This document shows, piece after piece, positions 48,069 through 56,790 of a stretch of DNA of 64,000 bases. The DNA is from Chlorobiaceae bacterium (lineage in GTDB: Bacteria > Bacteroidota > Chlorobiia > Chlorobiales > Chlorobiaceae): positions 62,001-126,000 of the forward strand of contig JAAXWS010000005.1 in NCBI GenBank assembly GCA_013334865.1, read 5' to 3'. Position numbers and translations under genes: made by a program. The notes below the pieces were generated by a model, which did no database searches, was not told the origin of the DNA, and was given only the letters and a program-made list of their open reading frames with translations. Each line of letters begins with the position of its first letter. Position 1 is the stretch's first letter.

Positions 48069-48477
48069 GACCAATGAGCTGACGATCTACTCAGGAAACC
48101 CCCTGGACAAGCGCCAGGCTGCGGAACTCTCCCTGAAGGTCGCCGCAGCATTCCCGGAGATGAGTGAACCAAAGATCCGGCTGCTGATCGAGATGCTGAT
48201 CGACGAAAAGTTCTCAGAGCAGCGAGCCATCGATGCCGTCAAGCACGTCATCAAACAGCACACAGCTTGGGGAAAGGAACCTCCAATCGGTGCCTTCATC
48301 CAGTATGACCGCCGCATCAAAATCCTGACCTACGCTGAGATTACCAAGCAGTCGAACGAAGGATCGCTTTCCTGGGATGACTACTGCGCCGTCGACGTCG
48401 GCCTTGACAAGCCGCGATGGGCGCTGATTGAGGATGTGACGCGGTACGGACTGAAGGCGTGGAAAGCAACAACCTGA
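47983..48477 (+). CDS. Phage replication-associated protein, possible helicase loader partner (164 aa)
   Basis: Starts inside the initiator gene in another frame (86-bp overlap); an internal start after the overlap is possible but no ATG is well placed. Helical middle (KIRLLIEMLIDEKFSEQRAIDAVKHVI) and AWGKEPPIGAFIQYDRRIK. Directly behind the initiator, as helicase-loader genes are, but no ATPase motif exists, so it is not DnaC-like. Function unknown. Confidence 0.62.
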   Translation: MGHESTALRLINSEVCSTGSRPTPRYLPKTNELTIYSGNPLDKRQAAELSLKVAAAFPEMSEPKIRLLIEMLIDEKFSEQRAIDAVKHVIKQHTAWGKEPPIGAFIQYDRRIKILTYAEITKQSNEGSLSWDDYCAVDVGLDKPRWALIEDVTRYGLKAWKATT

Positions 48478-48496
48478 AACCCAGAGATCCCCAAAG

Positions 48497-48961
48497 ATGA
48501 CCGAACGAGTAAGCGAAGTACTTGGAATGAAGTGCAAAATTGTTGAGGGCACGCGATATGTCGAGTTGCATTTACTCGACCGCCACCACGTCGTGAGGGA
48601 AAAAAGCATCGAACGCGCAACGATAGTCCTGGGTCACTGGTTGAGCCGGCGCGGGCACCTGAAAAGTGATGTCGTTGATCGCGAGGTTGTTATCCGCGAA
48701 ATGCTCCGTTCGATACGCCTTCCGGCCAAACCGATCAAGGTCACAGGATCCCGGTGGCGTCGATTTACGGATGGCAGAATACAGGTGCGAATCAAAATCT
48801 GGAATGACGGCATAAGCAAAGCATACATCGCATTTGGTCCTGCATCGAGCGTTCCGGATGCCCGAAAGAAGTCACGCCGGTTATGCGTGATCGTCAACCA
48901 AGAGATTGCACGTCGAAACGCCACAATCTACCCCCCGAAAGTGATGCAGACGGCACGGTAA
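48497..48961 (+). CDS. Phage hypothetical protein (154 aa)
   Basis: Basic protein; residues ~85-120 (VTGSRWRRFTDGRIQVRIKIW, NDGISKAYIAFG) have the three-strand look of an AP2-like DNA-binding domain, but this is weak. Its last 12 codons lie within a 40-bp element repeated at 55428. Confidence 0.55.
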   Translation: MTERVSEVLGMKCKIVEGTRYVELHLLDRHHVVREKSIERATIVLGHWLSRRGHLKSDVVDREVVIREMLRSIRLPAKPIKVTGSRWRRFTDGRIQVRIKIWNDGISKAYIAFGPASSVPDARKKSRRLCVIVNQEIARRNATIYPPKVMQTAR

Positions 48962-48964
48962 GTT
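48925..48964 (+). repeat. Bipartite 40-bp repeat, copy 1
   Basis: AATCTACCCCCCGAAAGT, then an 11-bp spacer, then CACGGTAAGTT. The outer 18 and 11 bp are identical to the copy at 55428-55467 while the spacer is not conserved. Immediately precedes the ParB-methyltransferase start. Confidence 0.75.
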
Positions 48965-50278
48965 GTGGATAAACCCGAAAAAGCAGCCAAGATGAAAATC
49001 ACTGACATCCAGCTCAACCCAGGCAATCCCAGGCTCATCAAAGACGACAAGTTCAAGAAGCTCTGCCAGAGCATCAAGGACTTTCCCAGGATGATGGAAC
49101 TGCGGCCAATTATCATCGATGACGATGGCATCATCCTTGGCGGCAACATGCGATACCAGGCATTAAAACGCCTCGGGTATACCGATGTTCCGGATGAATG
49201 GGTAAAACGCGCCAGCGAGTTGACAGAGGATCAGAAGCGCGAGTTTATCGTCAAGGACAACGTTGGGTTTGGCGAGTGGGATTGGGATATGCTGGCAAAC
49301 GAGTTCGATGCCGACCTCCTCGAGCAGTGGGGCCTTGACGTTCCTGAAATGGAAGGACCCGAAGAACTTCCCGAAGCCAAAGAGGACGACTACGAGATCC
49401 CCAGCAAGATCGATACCGACATCGTACCGGGCGACCTTATCGAGATCGGCCACCACCGATTAATCTGTGGAGACAGCACCAGTACCGACACATACGAAAA
49501 GCTGTTTCAGGGCGAAACTGCAGACTTAATCGTTACCGATCCGCCTTACAACGTCAACTACACCGGCGGCACCGACGAGAAGCTGAAGATCGCCAACGAC
49601 AATATGAACAGCGAAGATTTCTTCAGCTTTCTCCTCGATTCGTTTTCTGCTGCAGCTTCCTTCCTGAAAGCAGGAGGGGCGGTCTACGTCTGGCATGCCG
49701 ATAATGAAGGCATCAGTTTCAGACGTGCCCTGATCGAGAATGGTATCGATCTGAAACAGTGTTTGATCTGGGTGAAAAACTCAATGGTCATCGGGCGCCA
49801 GGACTACCAATGGAGGCACGAGCCATGCCTCTATGGCTGGAAGTCTGGCGCTGCACACTACTTCACCGACGACCGGACAAACACCACGGTGATCGACGAC
49901 AAGGTCGACCTGAAAAAGCTCAGCAAGCCTGAGATGCTGAAGATGCTGCAGGACATATTCTCGGAAAAGACTTCGACATCGATCATCTACTGCGACAAGC
50001 CGAGCAAAAACGATGTGCATCCGACCATGAAACCGGTGCAGCTGATCGCGCATCTTATCGGTAACAGCAGCAAAAAGGGGCAGATCGTCGCCGATGGCTT
50101 CGGCGGATCTGGCACCACCATGGTGGCCGCTCACCAGCTTGGGCGCAAAGCTTACTTGGTCGAGCTGGACCCGAAATACTGTCAGGTGATCGTCGACCGG
50201 ATGATCAACCTGGACCCGTCGATCGAAGTGAAACGCAATGGCCAGCCATGGCGACAGGTGGCAAGGAAGGCCGGATGA
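48965..50278 (+). CDS. DNA methyltransferase with N-terminal ParB-like domain
   Basis: 437 residues. Residues ~10-75 form a ParB/sulfiredoxin-like nuclease-fold domain (IQLNPGNPR, DDDGIILGGNMRYQALKRLG); residues ~155-430 are an N4/N6 methyltransferase with catalytic DPPY (192-195) first and AdoMet motif FGGSGTT last, i.e. beta class. Common in phages, where methylation guards phage DNA against restriction or marks it for packaging. Starts at GTG 48965; an ATG at 48992 is the alternative. It is distinct from the PaeR7I-type methyltransferase. Confidence 0.88.
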   Translation: MDKPEKAAKMKITDIQLNPGNPRLIKDDKFKKLCQSIKDFPRMMELRPIIIDDDGIILGGNMRYQALKRLGYTDVPDEWVKRASELTEDQKREFIVKDNVGFGEWDWDMLANEFDADLLEQWGLDVPEMEGPEELPEAKEDDYEIPSKIDTDIVPGDLIEIGHHRLICGDSTSTDTYEKLFQGETADLIVTDPPYNVNYTGGTDEKLKIANDNMNSEDFFSFLLDSFSAAASFLKAGGAVYVWHADNEGISFRRALIENGIDLKQCLIWVKNSMVIGRQDYQWRHEPCLYGWKSGAAHYFTDDRTNTTVIDDKVDLKKLSKPEMLKMLQDIFSEKTSTSIIYCDKPSKNDVHPTMKPVQLIAHLIGNSSKKGQIVADGFGGSGTTMVAAHQLGRKAYLVELDPKYCQVIVDRMINLDPSIEVKRNGQPWRQVARKAG

Positions 50279-51126
50279 TCGAGCACAACCACATCATCGA
50301 TTACGGTATCGACTTCGGGGATGGGTCGGAATCCGACTTCGACATGGACATGGCCTTCGATGCCGCGTTTCTTGAGGAAACCGAAAACCGGTATCTGAAC
50401 CCGAAGCCATACAAGGGGGTTCCAGCAAGGCTGGTTCGGTACGGCAATGCCCTCGAGGCAGCAGACCATATCGATCTCGCCGAAGGCAGTTGCAGCCACA
50501 TGATCATCGCCGGCACCTTCGAAGCCGGAGACTTCATCGAGGCGCTCCTTGTCCGGAAAAACATCAAAGCAACCCGGATGAGCATATCGACCCTATCCAT
50601 GGGCGAGAACAACGTTGACAGCCTCGTCAATCTCATCGAGGGTGGGTACTTGGACGAGCTCGACCTGATTGTCAGCGACTTCTTTTTTTCGCACGAACGG
50701 AAAGGCCTCGTGCCCTACATCCTGAAGGAACTCGATCGAGCCGACCGGTTCCAGTTCGCGGTCGCCGGGAGCCACACGAAGATCTGTGCATTCGAAACGA
50801 TCGGCGGCCACAAGGTGGTGATCCACGGCAGCGCAAACCTTCGAAGCTCCGGATGCGTCGAGCAGATGACCGTCGAGGAGAACCCGGAGCTGCACGACTT
50901 TTACCGAGAGTACCACGATCGCATCATCGCGGAATACAGCATCATCAACAAATCAATCAGGAATAACCAGCTATGGCAAGCGGTTCAGAAAGCGGAGGGG
51001 GTGGAGGCGGGAAAAGCACCACACCAGGAAAAAACGGAAAGTCAGCAGCCAAGAAAAGGTCGGGGTCGCAGAAATGGCACCTCCATGAAGACTACGCGCC
51101 TTTTTAAAGCACATGAGCTCGACTGA
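50275..51126 (+). CDS. Phospholipase D-like phage protein
   Basis: 283 residues from the ATG overlapping the methyltransferase stop (ATGA). The central part (DLIVSDFFFSHERKG..., VAGSHTKICAFETIGGHKVVIHGSANLRSSGCVEQ in outline) resembles one half of a PLD/HKD fold, with a SANLRSS motif but no canonical H-x-K-x4-D, so it may be inactive. Similar proteins occur just before terminase genes in Mu-like and siphophage genomes, as I recall. The C-terminus is disordered and basic. Confidence 0.6.
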   Translation: MIEHNHIIDYGIDFGDGSESDFDMDMAFDAAFLEETENRYLNPKPYKGVPARLVRYGNALEAADHIDLAEGSCSHMIIAGTFEAGDFIEALLVRKNIKATRMSISTLSMGENNVDSLVNLIEGGYLDELDLIVSDFFFSHERKGLVPYILKELDRADRFQFAVAGSHTKICAFETIGGHKVVIHGSANLRSSGCVEQMTVEENPELHDFYREYHDRIIAEYSIINKSIRNNQLWQAVQKAEGVEAGKAPHQEKTESQQPRKGRGRRNGTSMKTTRLFKAHELD

Positions 51127-51128
51127 TA

Positions 51129-51569
51129 ATGGCCAGGCGCCCAACAAAATCCGACACCAGAAAAAAGGCTCTCCTCGCAGCACTCGAGAAGAGCCTCGGT
51201 GTCGTATCGCCCGCCTGCCAGGCAACAGGTATAAACCGTTCCACGTTTTATGAGTGGTATGACTTGGATGCAGAATTCAAGAAAGCCGTCGACGAGATGG
51301 GAGAACTTGCCCTTGATTTTACCGAAACGAAGCTGCTCAAGCGCATCAAAGACGAGAGCGACACGGCAATCATCTTCTACCTCAAGACGAAGGGTAAACG
51401 CCGCGGGTACATCGAGCGCCAGGAGGTGACCGGCGCCGACGGAAAGGACCTGGGCGGCAGCAGCGGGACTGTGACGATTAGGACCAGAGAGGAGCTTATC
51501 GCAGAGGCGAGAGAATGGGGATTCACGGAACAGGAAATCTTCGGTGACAACAGCAGCAGCACAACATAG
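51129..51569 (+). CDS. Terminase small subunit
   Basis: 146 residues. N-terminal HTH (KSLGVVSPACQATGINRSTFYEWYDLDAEFK, ~22-50) that would recognise the packaging site, a central helical oligomerisation part, and an acidic C-terminus ending TEQEIFGDNSSST. Sits directly before and overlapping the large subunit by 26 bp. Confidence 0.82.
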   Translation: MARRPTKSDTRKKALLAALEKSLGVVSPACQATGINRSTFYEWYDLDAEFKKAVDEMGELALDFTETKLLKRIKDESDTAIIFYLKTKGKRRGYIERQEVTGADGKDLGGSSGTVTIRTREELIAEAREWGFTEQEIFGDNSSSTT

Positions 51570-53058
51570 AGCGGACATTATCGCAAACAGGCGCTTCGAG
51601 CTCAAAAAGAAGGCCAGGATCCTCGAGGCTCGCGAGAATTTCAGCGCCTACCGTCGGCTGATAAACTCGAAGCTCCTCGATGGATGGTTCCGCCAGGCGA
51701 TCGAGGCGGACATGCAGCAGTTCTGGGAAGACTTCAAAGCCGGCCAGCGCCCGCAGCTCATCCTGACAACGCCGCCACAGCATGGTAAGAGCATCCTCAT
51801 CATCGACTTCATAAGCTGGATCGCCGGACAAGACCCATCTCTCCGGAAAATCTTTTCCAGTTTCTCGGAACGGCTGGGCGTTCGGGCAAACCTTCGCCTG
51901 CAGCGCATCTATGACAGCGATCGGTACCGCGAGATATTCCCTGATACGGCGCTATCCGGGAAAGCCGAAGCGCAGGATGGGAAGTACCTCCGAAACAAAG
52001 ACGTCCTCGAGTACGTCGGGCATATGGGATATTTTCGCAACACGACCGTCGGCGGCCCGATTACCGGCGAGAGCCTCGACATCTGCATCATTGACGACCC
52101 CGTAAAAGGTCGCGAAGAGGCCAACTCGCCAACCATGAGGGAAAAGGTATGGCTCTGGTATACCGACGACGTCCTTACGCGTTTCTCGGACAACGGCGCC
52201 CTGCTCATGATCATGACTCGTTGGCACACCGATGACCTCGCCGGCAGGATCATAGAGACGGACGAAGAGGTTGTCGTCAAGGCATACCCAGCGATCGACG
52301 AGACGGACACCCGCAGGGTTTCAGATGGAAGCCTTTTCCCGGAGCTCAAAAGCTACGGATTCCTCATGTCACGGCGCCGTCAGATGCGCATTACAAGCTG
52401 GCAGTCTCTATACCAGTGCACGCCCATCATTGACGAGGGCGATATGTTCCGACCTGACAACATCCGGATCATCGACACCCTGCCGAGCGGTACCAGGATA
52501 AAGCAGCGCATTCGATATTGGGACAAGGCCGGCACCGACGGAGGAGGAGCGTATACCGCAGGCACCCAACTCCTTCTGACCGACGAAGACACAGTCATCA
52601 TCGTCGACGTTGTGCGGGACCAGGTGTCCGCCGGCAGACGGGAAAAGCTCATCAAGCAGACCGCAGAGATTGACGGGACCGTCGTCCACATCTGGATCGA
52701 GCAGGAGCCCGGCAGCGGGGGTAAGGAAAGCGCCGAGAACACGATCAAGAACCTCATAGGCTACACGGCGAAGGCCGAACCCGTCACCGGCAGCAAGGCC
52801 ACCAGAGCCGAGCCGTTCGCGGCATATGTCGAAGCCGGAAACGTCAGCATGCTCAAAGCCCCATGGAACAAGCCATTCCTGGATGAGATGCGCCTGTTTC
52901 CGAACGGGAAATTTAAGGACCAGATCGATGCCGCCAGCGGAGCGTTCAATAAGCTCACCCTGGGCAAGCGCACCGACGGCCTGATCGAATGGTACGAGCG
53001 CAAGGCAGCACAGCGAGAAGCACAAAAAGAAGCGGCCCGAAACGGAGCTGCAGCATGA
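51544..53058 (+). CDS. Terminase large subunit (packaging ATPase-nuclease)
   Basis: Drives DNA into the procapsid and cuts it. 504 residues from a GTG start: Walker A TTPPQHGKS (75-83), Walker B-type CIIDDPV (~178), coupling motif MIMTRWHTDDLAG, and a C-terminal RNase-H-type nuclease beginning RYWDKAGTDGG (~318). All expected motifs are present. Confidence 0.93.
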   Translation: MTTAAAQHRADIIANRRFELKKKARILEARENFSAYRRLINSKLLDGWFRQAIEADMQQFWEDFKAGQRPQLILTTPPQHGKSILIIDFISWIAGQDPSLRKIFSSFSERLGVRANLRLQRIYDSDRYREIFPDTALSGKAEAQDGKYLRNKDVLEYVGHMGYFRNTTVGGPITGESLDICIIDDPVKGREEANSPTMREKVWLWYTDDVLTRFSDNGALLMIMTRWHTDDLAGRIIETDEEVVVKAYPAIDETDTRRVSDGSLFPELKSYGFLMSRRRQMRITSWQSLYQCTPIIDEGDMFRPDNIRIIDTLPSGTRIKQRIRYWDKAGTDGGGAYTAGTQLLLTDEDTVIIVDVVRDQVSAGRREKLIKQTAEIDGTVVHIWIEQEPGSGGKESAENTIKNLIGYTAKAEPVTGSKATRAEPFAAYVEAGNVSMLKAPWNKPFLDEMRLFPNGKFKDQIDAASGAFNKLTLGKRTDGLIEWYERKAAQREAQKEAARNGAAA

Positions 53059-53084
53059 AACACAAAACAATGAACATCTGACCA

Positions 53085-54599
53085 ATGGCAGACATTCGCA
53101 CCCCAATCAGTCCCGACCTTCTGAGCACCCGTATCGTCGGCGGGCGTTTCGTAGACACCAACGCAACCCCAGAACAGCAGGCCGCGTCTTTCTTCGGTCC
53201 GATGGAATCGCTTCAGCCGATAGCGCCGCCAGCAGCTGCAGGGCGCCAGATGGACTACCCGGTCGGTATGAACATGTTCATTCGGCCAAGGCAGCACGAC
53301 GGGCGTGGTGTGGATTACGATCAGCTCCGGGCGCTGTCGTACAACTACGATGTCCTGCGCCTGCTCATCGAGACACGAAAAGATCAGATGGCAAAGATGA
53401 AGTTTCAGTTCCAGATCCGGGGAACCCAGAAGCGTGACGGCAGATGCGAGGAGGCTGAGAACTTCCTCCGGTTTCCTCAGCGCCGTGACGACGACCGGCC
53501 CGATGCACCACGCCCGGAACTTGACTGGTTTGACTGGAGCCGGATGATTGATGAGGATATGCTCGTCATCGACGCGCCAACTATCTGCCCACGAATGACC
53601 AGGGGCGGAAAGCTCTTCTCGCTCGACATCATCGACGGTGCCACGATCAAGCGCAACGTCAACGCATGGGGCAGAACTCCTGCCCCGCCAGCGGTAGCTT
53701 ATCAGCAGATCATCAAAGGGATGCAGGCCACAGACTACACTGCCGACGAGCTGATTTACAGGCCACGAAACCGACTGTCCAGCAAAGTCTATGGATACAG
53801 CCCTGTCGAACAGATCGTCATGAGGATCAATACCGCTTTACGGCGCGACCTGTCAGTGCAGCAGTATTACACGGAAGGCAGCACCCCCGATCTGCTCTTC
53901 GGATGTCCTATCGACTGGCAGCCGGACCAGATTGATCGTTTCGAGATGCGATTCAACGCGTTGCTCAGTGGCGACACAGCACAGCGCCGGCAGGCGAGGT
54001 TCTTGCCTGGCGGAGTGCAGCCGTACAACACGAAGGACATCATTCTCAAGGACGACTTTGATGAGTGGATGGCGAGAATTGCCTGCTTCGCTTTCTCGGT
54101 CAGCCCGACGGCGTTTGTCAAGCAAGTCAACCGCGCCACGGCTGAGACATCGCAAGAGGCTGCGATCACCGAAGGCCTTCAGCCGCTCATGCAGTGGAAA
54201 AAGAGCCTGGTCGACCACATCGTCGCTCACTACGTGGGATTCCCGGACATCGAGCTCGTATGGATGCCGGACACCGACCCGAACCCGCTCGAAGGCTCAC
54301 AGATTCGCTACAACACAGCACAGGCCGAAGCGATCGAGATCAACCAAACCGGCGTCATGGACATCAACGAGGCCCGAATCGCCAGAGGCCTCGAACCGCT
54401 CACCCCGGCACAGATGGCCGAACGCATGGCTTTGCTCGCACCACCTCCGGATCCGGCACCTGTTGACTCGAACCTGCAGCAGGGAACCGGCAAGCCTGCC
54501 AACAATGAACCATCGCAGGTAGGAAAGCGCTACGGTTCGCTGCAAAAAAAAAAGACCTATCCAGTAAGCCTCGACCTCGCAGGGGCGTCGATGCGCTGA
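53085..54599 (+). CDS. Phage portal protein
   Basis: 504 residues of the HK97/SPP1-type portal class: N-terminal wing (YDVLRLLIETRKDQMAKMKF), a central crown/stem part (LIYRPRNRLSSKVYGYSPVEQ), and C-terminal segment TGVMDINEARIARGLEPL. It forms the 12-mer ring through which DNA passes. Near the 3' end is a run of ten A (54544-54553) that can shift ribosomes to the -1 frame, which is open through the next gene. Confidence 0.87.
   Translation: MADIRTPISPDLLSTRIVGGRFVDTNATPEQQAASFFGPMESLQPIAPPAAAGRQMDYPVGMNMFIRPRQHDGRGVDYDQLRALSYNYDVLRLLIETRKDQMAKMKFQFQIRGTQKRDGRCEEAENFLRFPQRRDDDRPDAPRPELDWFDWSRMIDEDMLVIDAPTICPRMTRGGKLFSLDIIDGATIKRNVNAWGRTPAPPAVAYQQIIKGMQATDYTADELIYRPRNRLSSKVYGYSPVEQIVMRINTALRRDLSVQQYYTEGSTPDLLFGCPIDWQPDQIDRFEMRFNALLSGDTAQRRQARFLPGGVQPYNTKDIILKDDFDEWMARIACFAFSVSPTAFVKQVNRATAETSQEAAITEGLQPLMQWKKSLVDHIVAHYVGFPDIELVWMPDTDPNPLEGSQIRYNTAQAEAIEINQTGVMDINEARIARGLEPLTPAQMAERMALLAPPPDPAPVDSNLQQGTGKPANNEPSQVGKRYGSLQKKKTYPVSLDLAGASMR
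54543..54554 (+). other. Slippery A-run: candidate -1 frameshift site in the portal gene
   Basis: Zero-frame codons are CAA AAA AAA AAG, containing the dnaX-type heptamer A AAA AAG. The -1 frame is open from 54509 to 55339 with no stop, so a slip here gives a portal-MuF fusion (…KKKDLSSKPRPRRGVDALRR…). A homopolymer sequencing error would look the same. Confidence 0.55.
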
Positions 54600-54607
54600 G
54601 GCGCGGT

Positions 54608-55339
54608 ATGGATGCGGAGGTGGCCAGCTACCTCGCGGAACAGGCGGGTGGCATTGCTGACGAAGTTGCAAGTCTCTTCGAAGAATGGGAAGCTGGTGAA
54701 GCTGCAGAGCTGATCGCCGAAGTCAGCATCGATTTCACCAGCCTCGCCGATGATGTTGTCAGCTACCTCACCAAAGCAGCAAAGATCGGTGCCAAGGAGG
54801 TGGTAGCACAGATCAGGCTCGACGACAAGGACGCCACTAAGCTGGCCTTCACCGCAGCCGAGGACTACGCGCGAGATCGAGCAGCCGAGATGGTCGGAAT
54901 GAAGTGGGTGGACGGCGAGCTGGTGACCAACCCCAATGCAGAGTGGGCGATTACCGATAGTACCCGCGACGTGCTCGAGGCCTTGGTCCAGGACGCCATA
55001 GATAACGGTATCGGTACAAAAGAGCTTCGAGACAACATCATCGAAAGCACTGCGTTCAGCCCTGAGCGAGCTGAGATGATAGCCCGAACGGAGATCATCA
55101 ATGCATACGAGGGCGGTGGTCGGGCGACAGCAGACCAGGCCAAAGAGATTGGGCTGGACATGGTGAAGGATTGGTTGACGAGTGGGGAAGAGAGCACCTG
55201 CGACATCTGCCAGGAGAACGCGGATGCCGGCACCCTTGAGCTGGATGAAGAGTTCCCAAGTGGAGATCAGCACCCGGCAGCTCATCCGAGATGTGAGTGC
55301 TGTTGCATTTATCACGAGCGAGAAGCTGGGAATGAGTGA
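54608..55339 (+). CDS. Minor head protein, SPP1 gp7/MuF-like
   Basis: 243 residues, starting 8 bp after the portal stop with TGAGG as a modest ribosome binding site. The helical body and the C-terminal motif ARTEIINAYEGG ... STCDICQENADAG ... HPAAHPRCECCC are those of the MuF/gp7 family, which sits in the capsid close to the portal and is often injected with DNA. May also be made as a C-terminal extension of portal by frameshifting. Confidence 0.85.
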   Translation: MDAEVASYLAEQAGGIADEVASLFEEWEAGEAAELIAEVSIDFTSLADDVVSYLTKAAKIGAKEVVAQIRLDDKDATKLAFTAAEDYARDRAAEMVGMKWVDGELVTNPNAEWAITDSTRDVLEALVQDAIDNGIGTKELRDNIIESTAFSPERAEMIARTEIINAYEGGGRATADQAKEIGLDMVKDWLTSGEESTCDICQENADAGTLELDEEFPSGDQHPAAHPRCECCCIYHEREAGNE

Positions 55340-55359
55340 TTGAGGATAAATTCCAACAC

Positions 55360-55388
55360 AGCCCGGACGACCTCCGGGCTTTCTTTTT
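55360..55388 (+). terminator. Rho-independent terminator after the minor head gene
   Basis: 8-bp stem AGCCCGGA / TCCGGGCT, 5-nt loop, then TTCTTTTT. It splits the morphogenesis genes into two transcription units; a new promoter must lie between 55389 and 55511. Confidence 0.9.
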
Positions 55389-55427
55389 CCCCGGAAACCC
55401 GCATCAGCACTATAAATACCTTCGCAA

Positions 55428-55467
55428 AATCTACCCCCCGAAAGTATCTGCATGGTCACGGTAAGTT
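55428..55467 (+). repeat. Bipartite 40-bp repeat, copy 2
   Basis: Same element as at 48925-48964: identical 18-bp and 11-bp blocks with an unconserved 11-bp spacer. It lies between a terminator and the protease gene, where a promoter is needed; TATAAAT at 55411-55417 is just upstream. Confidence 0.75.
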
Positions 55468-55511
55468 ATTCGAAAGAGTAAATCAACCGTTTGAACCAAA
55501 AGGCAGAGACA

Positions 55512-56762
55512 ATGGCAATAGACCTATTCGCAAGACTCAGCAAGATCGACGAAGCCAAGCGTGAAGTATGGGGCATCGCGGTTGCCGAGGTGCCGGACAA
55601 AGCAAAAGAGATATTCGACTACCAGTCCAGCAAACCCAACTTCGAGAAGTGGAGCGCAGACGTATCCGCCGACACTGACGGCGCCTCCCTGGGGAACCTC
55701 CGGGCCATGCATGGCAAAGTTGCTGCCGGCAAACTCACCTCCATTGAGTTCGACGACGAGAACAAACAGATCGAGGTTGTGGCCAAGGTCATCGACGACA
55801 ACGAGTGGCAGAAGGTACTCGAAGGTGTCTATACCGGTTTCTCGATCGGCGGCGATTACATGAAGAAGTGGGCAGACGGAAACCTGACCCGTTACACCGC
55901 AAATCCGAACGAGCTGAGCCTTGTCGATCGCCCGTGCGTTCCGACCGCGAAGTTCTACCAGGTCATAAAGTCCGATGGTACGACCGAGCAGCGAGAACTC
56001 AAGGTCGAGGAAGACGCCCCTGCTGGACAGATCGAGAAGGTCGATGGCGCAGAAGACCACGACCTCAAAAAGTATGCAGGGGAGAGCATTTTCGACGTGC
56101 GCCAGGCCACCGCGTGCCTGAGCGATATCCTCTGGCTTTTCATGGATGAGGTTGGAGAGGCGGAAACGAACCCCGACCAGATCCAGAACCTGAAGGGGGC
56201 GATAGACAACCTCAAGGCATTCATCATTTCTGAGATTCAGGAGCCGGATCCAGACCTCGAGGCAGCTGCTGCTGCAGCGGGTCAGGCAGCTGGTAGCCTC
56301 GCAATGGCAGACCAGACCGGCGAGCTTGCAAAGGCAGGCAAAGAGATCAGCGCCAAGAACGCTGAGAAGGTGCAGCAGATCCACGACCATTCCGTCAGCA
56401 TGGGCGCCGAGTGCGCCAAGTGTGACGGCGCAGATAAAGCGGACGGAGCCGGAAGCCTTGCCAAGGCTGAAGGGCTGGAAAAGTCACTCGGCGACCTTGC
56501 AAAGCGATTCGACGACCTCGAAAAGATGCTCACCAAGAGCACTGTAGAGAACGAGGCACTCACCAAGCGCATCAAGACACTCGAAGAAACCCCGATGCCG
56601 GCCAAGGGCGTCGCCAATGCGGTCGCAGGATTGGCGAAGGCCGATGATAACGGCATAGGCCAGCATGAGATTCGCAAGCAGTATGACGCGAAAGGCGAAG
56701 AGGACGAGGTAGCCACGGCCTTAGCAAAAGTCTTCGATGACGGGCCGATAAGCGTCCGATAA
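55512..56762 (+). CDS. Prohead protease fused to scaffold
   Basis: 416 residues from MAIDLFARLS (AGGCAGAG upstream), preferred to a TTG seven codons earlier. The N-terminal ~165 residues are a herpesvirus/HK97-type protease with His67 (RAMHGKV) and Ser111 (YTGFSIGGDY). The rest is an Ala/Glu/Lys-rich helical scaffold with a CAKC pair and a C-terminal coiled coil (~310-360). Serves as assembly scaffold, then cleaves itself. Confidence 0.85.
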   Translation: MAIDLFARLSKIDEAKREVWGIAVAEVPDKAKEIFDYQSSKPNFEKWSADVSADTDGASLGNLRAMHGKVAAGKLTSIEFDDENKQIEVVAKVIDDNEWQKVLEGVYTGFSIGGDYMKKWADGNLTRYTANPNELSLVDRPCVPTAKFYQVIKSDGTTEQRELKVEEDAPAGQIEKVDGAEDHDLKKYAGESIFDVRQATACLSDILWLFMDEVGEAETNPDQIQNLKGAIDNLKAFIISEIQEPDPDLEAAAAAAGQAAGSLAMADQTGELAKAGKEISAKNAEKVQQIHDHSVSMGAECAKCDGADKADGAGSLAKAEGLEKSLGDLAKRFDDLEKMLTKSTVENEALTKRIKTLEETPMPAKGVANAVAGLAKADDNGIGQHEIRKQYDAKGEEDEVATALAKVFDDGPISVR

Positions 56763-56790
56763 AAAGTTCAACCCAAAACCTACTCGAAAA

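Noticed and set aside
54500-54555. Internal Shine-Dalgarno stimulator for the portal frameshift
   Set aside because: AGGTAGGAAAG lies about 25 nt before the slippery run, too far for the dnaX-type arrangement, so it is not counted as evidence.
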